From Eggerthellaceae bacterium (GTDB lineage Bacteria; Actinomycetota; Coriobacteriia; Coriobacteriales; Eggerthellaceae), in the NCBI GenBank assembly GCA_003452695.1, contig DMNP01000122.1, positions 1 to 16,796 on the forward strand: a stretch of 16,796 bases of DNA, written 5' to 3'. Position 1 is the stretch's first letter. Every line of letters begins with the position of its first letter. Below are positions 1-5,245 of the stretch, one piece after another. The notes under the pieces were generated by a model. That model was not told the DNA's origin, made no database searches, and saw only the letters and a program-made list of their open reading frames with translations. The position numbers and the translations under genes were made by a program.

Positions 1-272
1 GCGCCTACGACGAGAACCACACCACGAAATACGAGGTGTCCGTCGAGCGCGCGCTGGGCAGCGACGAGCCCTTCGATGCCATTGCCAAGCGCGTGGAAAA
101 CGCCCTGAAGACGCATACCGGCGTGCGCCCCGCGCGCGTTATCGTGTTCGACACCGACAAGCTGGGCGCATCGGGCGAGCACAAGGTGAAGCGCTTCATC
201 GACGAGCGAACTTCCACCGCCGAAGCGGTCGAGGTCCTGCACGAGGCGCAGGAACACGCCGCCGAGAAATAG
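1..272 (+). CDS. 3' end of a phenylacetate-CoA ligase-like (AMP-forming) protein, partial
   Basis: The reading frame is open from base 3 to a TAG stop at 270-272, giving about 89 C-terminal residues; the start lies outside the window. The tail has the pattern VIVFDTDKLGAS followed by GEHKVKRFIDER. This resembles the C-terminal AMP-binding subdomain of phenylacetate-CoA ligase-type enzymes, where a Gly/Lys-rich turn precedes a KxxRxxDxR ending. Such enzymes activate an aryl or acyl acid to its CoA thioester through an adenylate in the cytoplasm. The catalytic N-terminal domain is not visible, so the substrate cannot be inferred. The downstream LysR-domain gene begins 38 bp after the stop with its own ribosome-binding site, so the two are probably co-transcribed. 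The family assignment rests on one short domain and is moderate. Confidence 0.6.
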   Translation, partial: AYDENHTTKYEVSVERALGSDEPFDAIAKRVENALKTHTGVRPARVIVFDTDKLGASGEHKVKRFIDERTSTAEAVEVLHEAQEHAAEK

Positions 273-310
273 CCGCAAATCGAGCAATTCGAGATAAGGA
301 GAACGTGTCC

Positions 311-967
311 ATGTCCAATGTACAATTTGCAGTTTCGGGGCAGCATTACCTGTTCAACGTGCAAACATTTGCAAGCATCGTGCTGAGCATCGGCGGCGAT
401 GCCTATGAATACGCCCTGCGCGACCGCACGACGCATGGCGTCATCGCCGATGTAGCAAGCGGGGCGAGCGAACTGGGCGTTCTGGTAGAGACCACCCGCA
501 CGGCCGACGACCTCGAAGCCGCCTTCGAGCAAACGGGTTTGCAGTTCGTCGAGCTTATTCAATCCGCCCCGCGCGTGGCGTTGCCGGCAAGCCATCCGCT
601 GGTCAACGCGAAATCGCTTACGCTCGAGCAGCTGGAAGACTATCCGTACGTCTATTTCGAGCAAGAAGAGGACGCCCCGGTCTATCTGGCCGAGGAGGCC
701 CTTGCCGACGAGAAGCGCCACAAGGGCATAGCGTGCACCGACCGCGCATCGCTTTCCGAGCTTATCGTGGCGCTGAACGGCTATACCGTGACGAGCGGCA
801 TCCTGGTCGGCATCTCCGACGGCGCCGGCCTGAGCACCGTGCCGCTCGACACCGACGTGAAGCTGCACCTGGGCTATGTGGTCAAGAAGGGGGCCACGCT
901 GTCCGAGACCGCCCAGAAGTTCGTGGCGAAACTGGAAAGCAACCTGAAGAAGTACGCACGGTTCTAG
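311..967 (+). CDS. Free-standing LysR-type substrate-binding domain protein (no HTH)
   Basis: This 218-residue protein matches the effector-binding half of a LysR-type regulator. It contains the QHYLF stretch near the N-terminus, the YEYALRD segment, ALPASHPLVNAKSLTLEQLE, YPYVYFEQ, and the ALNGYTVTSGI stretch typical of the second lobe. The roughly 90-residue winged-helix DNA-binding domain and linker that normally precede this region are absent. The gap to the upstream stop is only 38 bp, so they cannot be encoded just upstream. I chose ATG 311 over GTG 305 because AAGGAG at 296-301 lies 9 nt from 311 but only 3 nt from 305. It may be a ligand-binding partner or decoy for a full-length regulator, or a remnant. 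A terminator follows at 1034-1070. The family call is firm; the role is unknown. Confidence 0.8.
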   Translation: MSNVQFAVSGQHYLFNVQTFASIVLSIGGDAYEYALRDRTTHGVIADVASGASELGVLVETTRTADDLEAAFEQTGLQFVELIQSAPRVALPASHPLVNAKSLTLEQLEDYPYVYFEQEEDAPVYLAEEALADEKRHKGIACTDRASLSELIVALNGYTVTSGILVGISDGAGLSTVPLDTDVKLHLGYVVKKGATLSETAQKFVAKLESNLKKYARF

Positions 968-1033
968 AAGCGAGGCGCGCAGGGCCGGCCGTGAAATGCG
1001 ACCTCACGAGCCGCAATCCGCCTGCGCTACGCG

Positions 1034-1070
1034 GGATGGGCCCGGTTTCTCCGGGCCCATCCGCTTTCTT
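1034..1070 (+). terminator. Intrinsic terminator after the LysR-domain gene
   Basis: A perfect 12-bp inverted repeat (1034-1045 with 1051-1062) encloses a 5-nt loop TTTCT and is followed by the T-rich run TTTCTT at 1065-1070. It lies 66 bp downstream of the LysR-domain stop and closes the left-flank transcript. Confidence 0.85.
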
Positions 1071-1185
1071 GTGCCCGCAGGGGGCCGGACCGTGAAACCA
1101 ACCTGGCCAAGCCAAGGGCAGTCACCCAACCCGAAAAACTCGAAATGAACTTAGGGCCAATGCAGATGATTGCAGCCTAGGAACG

Positions 1186-1194
1186 TGCTATAGT
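1186..1194 (+). promoter_or_regulatory. Putative extended -10 promoter of the tetR gene
   Basis: TGCTATAGT fits an extended -10 element (TG-N-TATAAT with one mismatch). No convincing -35 is found 16-18 bp upstream, which is usual for extended -10 promoters. Transcription would start at about 1200-1202, right at the first possible ATG (1201). This matters for choosing the tetR start. Confidence 0.4.
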
Positions 1195-1260
1195 TTCGAT
1201 ATGGCTTTTGCGGAGAAGGCCATACGATGTCCAATTATCAGTGCGGTATTGGATGCAGCC

Positions 1261-1926
1261 ATGAAACCGAAGAAACAATCAAAGGGAATTAAAGGCCGCG
1301 GGGCAAGCAAGAAATCCGATGAAACTCGGCAGCGCATCTTCGATGCCTCGATCGAGCTTTTCCGGGAAAACGGCTTTGGCGGGGTGTCTGTCGAAGACAT
1401 CACGAAGAAGTCGGGAACCTCCGTCGGTTCGTTCTATCACCACTTCGAAAGCAAAGACGAGGTGGTTCTCATTTTCCTGCAGGTCACTCAGGAGCAGGAT
1501 TACGAGGACTACGAGACCACCATCATGACAAGCGACGAGTTTGCGAAGAAGAACGAATTGGAAAGACTGAAGGACTTCCTGATGTTTTCGACGAACGCCA
1601 ACCGCGCTGTTGGCGAAGAGTTTCTCCGCGTTGCGATTTCCTGCATGCTGTATTCCGATTCGGACTATCTTGCCTATAAGTATTTTCTGGACCCCGAACG
1701 CCGATTCGCCGTTATTACGAAGGGGCTTATCCGCAGCGGGCAGGAAGCTGGCTTTATTCGAACCGACATGTCTGTCGACGAAGTGTTCGAAATTATCGAG
1801 GTATTCGTGAACGGTCTGGAAGAAAGATGGTTCCTAAGCCGCGGCGAGCAGCCGAGCATTCAGGTAGTATCGGATTTGCTGGACGACTTCCTGTACCGGA
1901 TGCTCACATCACGGGATTTGGCATAA
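1261..1926 (+). CDS. TetR/AcrR-family transcriptional regulator
   Basis: This is a one-component repressor-type protein of 221 residues from ATG 1261, or 241 from ATG 1201. After a basic N-terminal tail (KPKKQSKGIKGRG) comes the TetR helix-turn-helix: TRQRIFDASIELFRENGF, then SVEDITKKSGTSVGSFYHHF and the SKDEV helix. The C-terminal ligand/dimer domain is variable, as usual, and gives no clue to the ligand. Neither start has a clear Shine-Dalgarno sequence. I prefer 1261 because it puts the HTH about 22 residues from the N-terminus, as in most TetR proteins, and because the likely transcription start falls at about 1201. A leaderless start at 1201 remains possible. The 3' end overlaps the convergent lysR gene by 18 bp. 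Control of itself or of the nearby amine operon is plausible but not shown. Confidence 0.82.
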   Translation: MKPKKQSKGIKGRGASKKSDETRQRIFDASIELFRENGFGGVSVEDITKKSGTSVGSFYHHFESKDEVVLIFLQVTQEQDYEDYETTIMTSDEFAKKNELERLKDFLMFSTNANRAVGEEFLRVAISCMLYSDSDYLAYKYFLDPERRFAVITKGLIRSGQEAGFIRTDMSVDEVFEIIEVFVNGLEERWFLSRGEQPSIQVVSDLLDDFLYRMLTSRDLA

Positions 1927-2778
1927 TCGCCCGACAATCTGCTGCGCAAAAGGAGACGCTGCCGCATCTTTTCGGGTAACCACCAGCGTCTGGCTTTCAA
2001 GGCTGGGGCAATCGAGCGGCGTACAACGGGCATTATGCAAATCGAGGTCGGCGCTGCCCTGGCGTTGCGTTAGCGCCACCGCCTTCCCTTCAAGCGCCCA
2101 CTCCACTACGACATGCCATGAAGTGCAGGTGAATAGCACGTTCGGTAAGAATCCCTCGTTTCGGCAGGCCTCGACAAGGCGGTCAAGGCAGCCCTTCGTC
2201 GTGCAGAGCGGGACGCCTTGCAAATCGGCGATGGCCAGAGCATGTCCATCGTGCTCGATCCAGGGGCTGCCGAGAGATGAAACAAGCAGGGGCTTTCCGT
2301 TGGTTACATTCACAATCCGGAAAGAAGCAGGTGGATGCTTGTCGACGATGCCAATGTCGATAACAGATTCCTGAAGCAAGTTCAGAATGCCATCCGACTG
2401 GTCTTCGTGCACATTGAATCGAACATTCGAATTCGAGGCGTGCAGTTGCGCCAGCTTGTGCATCCAATAGCTCGAGACCACGCCAGACGATATCCCTATA
2501 TTCACGGCGCTGCATTCTTCGGAGGCACGGCTCACTTCATATCGTGCCTCGTCTTCGATCTCGCAGAGTATCTTTGCCCGATTGTAGAGAATCTTGCCGG
2601 CCATCGTCAGCACAAGCCCCTTTGGATTGCGATGAAACAGGCGCGCATCGTACATGGTTTCAAGCGATTTTATTTGCTGGCTCAGTGCGGGCTGCGTAAT
2701 GCAGACCTTTGCGGCTGCTTCGCCCATTTTCCCGCATTCCGCTACGGCGATGAAGTTTCGGTACACATCCGTTTTCAT
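1909..2778 (-). CDS. LysR-family transcriptional regulator, divergent from the methyltransferase operon
   Basis: This is a full-length LTTR of 289 residues from ATG 2778. The N-terminal winged helix-turn-helix is clear: YRNFIAVAECGKMGEAAAKV, then CITQPALSQQIKSLE, LFHRNPKGLVLTMAG and a linker helix. The C-terminal part (about residues 90-289) is a periplasmic-binding-protein-like effector domain with VNIGISSGV and IDIGIVDKHPP segments. A GTG three codons upstream (2787) is an alternative start; the GGGTGA just upstream favours 2778 only weakly. LTTRs commonly regulate a divergently transcribed operon and respond to its substrate. Here that operon starts 253 bp away with the MttB-family gene, so control by a methylated amine or its product is the natural inference. 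It overlaps the tetR 3' end tail to tail. Confidence 0.88.
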   Translation of the reverse strand: MKTDVYRNFIAVAECGKMGEAAAKVCITQPALSQQIKSLETMYDARLFHRNPKGLVLTMAGKILYNRAKILCEIEDEARYEVSRASEECSAVNIGISSGVVSSYWMHKLAQLHASNSNVRFNVHEDQSDGILNLLQESVIDIGIVDKHPPASFRIVNVTNGKPLLVSSLGSPWIEHDGHALAIADLQGVPLCTTKGCLDRLVEACRNEGFLPNVLFTCTSWHVVVEWALEGKAVALTQRQGSADLDLHNARCTPLDCPSLESQTLVVTRKDAAASPFAQQIVGRLCQIP

Positions 2779-2867
2779 GGCTATCACCCGAAATCAAAAA
2801 CGTGTTTCCCATTTTCAACCGCGGTCGCTCGATGCCCATAAGAATTATTTATCGGCGAGCGCTCAAA

Positions 2868-2926
2868 CCAATAATAATCGAATTGGCATAAAAACAGAAT
2901 AGATTCTAAAATAATTTCTAGAATAG
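2868..2926 (+). promoter_or_regulatory. Promoter and candidate regulator-binding dyads upstream of the mttB-like gene
   Basis: A -35 box TTGGCA (2883-2888) and a -10 box TAAAAT (2907-2912), 18 bp apart, each match the sigma-70 consensus at 5 of 6 positions. Transcription would begin near 2919 and leave a leader of about 110 nt. Two dyads overlap this promoter: CCAAT-N9-ATTGG (2868-2886) touches the -35 box, and ATTCTA-N10-TAGAAT (2903-2924) spans the -10 box. GAATAG also occurs as a direct repeat at 2897-2902 and 2921-2926. The AT-rich, dyad-bearing layout between divergent genes is typical of LysR-type control. Assignment to this LysR or to the TetR is inference. The lysR promoter should lie in the same 253-bp gap, but I saw no convincing -10/-35 pair for it. 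Confidence 0.5.
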
Positions 2927-3031
2927 GTATAGGGCAAAAGACTCATCGATTGCCGGCAAGAGGAGACGAAGGCCGTATACCAGACGATTTTGAACAGGGT
3001 TTGATGTTCGCGATCGAAAGGAGTGGCATCT

Positions 3032-4462
3032 ATGAGAAGAGTTCCAGTACTGAAGATGTTGTCCGACGCTGAATTGCTAAGGCTCGACCAGACGTCCAGG
3101 GATATTCTTCGGGAAATCGGCACTGCGTGCGAGTTGCCCGAAGCTCTTGACTACTACGAATCCGCAGGATGCCATGTAGACCGGGAAGCCGGGCGCGTCA
3201 GGATTCCGGACCATGTTATCAGCAAGACGATTGCAATGTGCTCGTCCGAGATGCGCCTGTACAACAGGAAGACGGGAGAGCCGGTCATATTTGGCGGCGA
3301 TAACGTGAACTTTGGATCCGTGGGCGTTGCCAGCAACATCTTCGACATTCACACGGACGAGTTCCGGGTCGTGGTCGAAAAGGACGTCGCAGACTGTGCA
3401 CAGCTTGCCGACACGCTCGAGCATCTGAAGTTCATGATTGCCCCGTGCACGCCTTCAGAGGCGCCGACGGAAATCAGCGACTTGGTAACCTGCAAGAATC
3501 TGCTCCTGAACACCTCGAAGCCCATATTCTCCGACGTGTACAGCGGCGAAAACGCGCGCAAGGTTGCCGCGATGGCATACGAAGTGGCTGGCGGCAAGGA
3601 GAAATTCCACGAGAAGCCGTTCTTGGCGATGCTCCTTACCCTTACGAGCCCGCTGCATATGAGGGACGACGTGTGCGAGGCCATTATCGAAGGCGGCAAG
3701 GAAGGGCTCGGCGCCTTCATCGAATCCGGTCCCATGTCCTCCGGCACGGGCCCGGCGACGCTCGCCCTGAACGTGGCAATGGCAAACGCCGAGGTTTTGG
3801 CGGCATTCGTCCTGGCCAAGGCCGTGAATCCCGAGATGAAGCTGATTCATGCAACGTGGGCGCGCATCCTCGACATGAAGTTCGCCGCATGTGCGCACGG
3901 CGGCCCCGAGTTCGCCATCCAGCGCGTTGCCTCCGCCCAGCTTGCCAAGTATTACGGACTCCCCTCCGGCGGCGGATGCATCCTGGGCGACTCGAAGTCG
4001 CTGGACATCCAGCTGGGCATGGAGAAGATGGGCACGGGCCTCTTCGCGGCGCTTGCGGGCCTGAACTTCGCTTGCGGCATGGGCCTGTTCGCAGACGAGA
4101 ACGCCATCTGCCTGGAGTCGTTCATCATCGACAACGAGATCTGCGGCTGGATAGACCACGCCCTGAAGGGCATTCGCGTGGACGAGGAAGCTCTGAACTA
4201 CGACATCATCCGGGAAGTCGGGCCCAAGGGCCACTTCGTTACCACCAAGCACACCAGGCAGCACTACAAGACCGAACATTTCCAGACGAACATCCTCGAC
4301 CGTGGCTTCCTGGCCATCGACAAGGAGCCCGACAAGGCCACCATGCGCAAGCGCGCAAAGGCGCTGTATCCGAAGCTTCTGGCCGGTTACGAGGGTCCGG
4401 AAATTTCCCAAGAGGTCAGGGACAAGATTGACGAAATCGTCGGATGGAAAGGAAGCGAATAA
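3032..4462 (+). CDS. MttB-family (COG5598) corrinoid-dependent methyltransferase, non-pyrrolysine type
   Basis: This 476-residue cytoplasmic enzyme is expected to move a methyl group from a quaternary or tertiary amine to the Co(I) corrinoid protein encoded next door. Family landmarks include FGSVGVASNIFDIHT (95-109), a Gly-rich SGPMSSGTGPATL (232-244), LPSGGGCILGDSKSLDIQ (310-327), ESFIIDNEICGW (362-373), REVGPKGHFVTTKHT (394-408) and ILDRGF (421-426). The frame has no in-frame TAG, so it encodes no pyrrolysine, unlike archaeal trimethylamine MttB. Characterised non-Pyl relatives act on glycine betaine (MtgB), proline betaine (MtpB), carnitine (MtcB) or gamma-butyrobetaine (MtyB). I cannot tell which substrate applies here. 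ATG 3032 is chosen over in-frame GTG 3023 because AAAGGAG (3017-3023) sits 8 nt upstream of it. It is translationally coupled to the next gene (TAATG overlap). Confidence 0.93.
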   Translation: MRRVPVLKMLSDAELLRLDQTSRDILREIGTACELPEALDYYESAGCHVDREAGRVRIPDHVISKTIAMCSSEMRLYNRKTGEPVIFGGDNVNFGSVGVASNIFDIHTDEFRVVVEKDVADCAQLADTLEHLKFMIAPCTPSEAPTEISDLVTCKNLLLNTSKPIFSDVYSGENARKVAAMAYEVAGGKEKFHEKPFLAMLLTLTSPLHMRDDVCEAIIEGGKEGLGAFIESGPMSSGTGPATLALNVAMANAEVLAAFVLAKAVNPEMKLIHATWARILDMKFAACAHGGPEFAIQRVASAQLAKYYGLPSGGGCILGDSKSLDIQLGMEKMGTGLFAALAGLNFACGMGLFADENAICLESFIIDNEICGWIDHALKGIRVDEEALNYDIIREVGPKGHFVTTKHTRQHYKTEHFQTNILDRGFLAIDKEPDKATMRKRAKALYPKLLAGYEGPEISQEVRDKIDEIVGWKGSE

Positions 4463-5118
4463 TGAGCAAGGAAGCTATTCTCGAAGATCTGCGCACGGCA
4501 TTAATCGACCAGGACGAAGACGGCGTGGAAAAGGCCGTGAAGAAGGCAATTGACGAGAGCGTCGACCCCGTCGAGATCATGAACGACGGCCTGGCGCCAG
4601 CGCTGACGGAGGTAGGCGAGCTGTTCTCTCGGGAAGAGATGTTCCTCCCCGACCTCATCTACACCGCGGATATCGCGATGGACGTGGTGAAGCAGCTCGA
4701 GGAACTGCTCTCGGCCGATGCAAGCAGCATGGAGAAGCGCGGGAAGATTCTGTTCTGCACGGTGGCCGGCGACGTTCACGATATCGGCAGGAAGCTGTGC
4801 TCCATGCTGATGTCGGCCTTCGGGTACGAGGTCATCGACGGTGGCGTAGACGTGCCATCCGAAGAGATCCTCCGGCAGGCAAAGGAATACGAGCCCGATA
4901 TCGTAGCCCTGTCCGCCCTGCTTACGACGACCATGCCTTCGATGATCGAGTTCATCGAGCTGGCCAAAGAGGCAGGCGTTCGCGAGAACTTCAAGGTGAT
5001 GGTCGGCGGCGCTCCCGTATCGCGGGAGTGGGCGGAGAAAATTGGTGCCGACGGTTTCTCCGAAGATGCCGCAACATCGGTTGTGGAGGCGGACAGGTTG
5101 CTTGGCATCGCGTCGTAA
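4462..5118 (+). CDS. Corrinoid (B12-binding) methyl carrier protein, MttC/MtgC-like
   Basis: This 218-residue cytoplasmic corrinoid shuttle protein is the partner of the MttB-like enzyme. Residues 1-90 form the helical cap (methionine-synthase B12-binding-2 type). Residues 94-218 form the Rossmann-like B12 domain with the cofactor signature DVHDIG at 104-109 (lower axial His106), SALLTTTM at 151-158 and VGGAPV at 181-186. During the cycle it would accept methyl as CH3-Co(III), donate it to the methyltetrahydrofolate-forming enzyme encoded at 8644, and need RACo reactivation after oxidation to Co(II). The start ATG overlaps the mttB-like stop by one base (TAATG), so the pair is co-translated. 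AAGGAAG just upstream serves as ribosome-binding site. Length and motifs are typical for MtbC/MttC/MtgC proteins. A terminator hairpin follows at 5167-5210. Confidence 0.95.
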   Translation: MSKEAILEDLRTALIDQDEDGVEKAVKKAIDESVDPVEIMNDGLAPALTEVGELFSREEMFLPDLIYTADIAMDVVKQLEELLSADASSMEKRGKILFCTVAGDVHDIGRKLCSMLMSAFGYEVIDGGVDVPSEEILRQAKEYEPDIVALSALLTTTMPSMIEFIELAKEAGVRENFKVMVGGAPVSREWAEKIGADGFSEDAATSVVEADRLLGIAS

Positions 5119-5156
5119 CCGGCCTTTCGAATTCCTGAACGCATGGAGTACGGATT

Positions 5157-5198
5157 ATGACTAGTCGACTACTCAGTGTTCTTATCGAAGGGCACTGA
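5157..5198 (+). CDS. Possible 13-codon leader peptide overlapping the terminator hairpin
   Basis: ATG 5157 follows GGAG (5145-5148) by 8 nt and opens a 13-codon frame, MTSRLLSVLIEGH, ending at TGA 5196-5198 inside the 3' arm of the terminator stem at 5167-5204. A ribosome translating it would cover both arms and could stop the hairpin from forming, coupling read-through into the hyuA-like gene to translation. There are no regulatory codon runs, so chance is a fair alternative. Confidence 0.2.
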   Translation: MTSRLLSVLIEGH

Positions 5199-5210
5199 GT
5201 AGTCTTTTTT
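5167..5210 (+). terminator. Intrinsic terminator or attenuator between the corrinoid protein gene and the hyuA-like gene
   Basis: A perfect 12-bp stem (GACTACTCAGTG at 5167-5178 with CACTGAGTAGTC at 5193-5204) is followed at once by six T residues (5205-5210). The 14-nt loop can form a small inner TTC/GAA pairing. It would end most transcripts after the methyltransferase/corrinoid pair and so give those two genes excess over the accessory genes. No strong promoter is visible in the 35 bp between it and the next gene, so read-through is likely. Confidence 0.85.
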
Positions 5211-5245
5211 ACAAAGCAAGCAGAGAGATACGGGAGGGAGTGCTT

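Noticed and set aside
2927..3031. Possible cobalamin riboswitch ahead of the mttB-like gene
   Set aside because: I looked for the B12-box and GCCACTG-type conserved segments and did not find them; the leader is also too short for the full fold.
3445..4431. Second + strand frame and a - strand frame within the mttB-like gene
   Set aside because: Both are Arg/His-rich out-of-frame readings of a well-supported gene.
3032..4462. Pyrrolysine-encoding TAG in the MttB homologue
   Set aside because: The frame is open throughout with a TAA end and typical full length; no in-frame amber codon is present.
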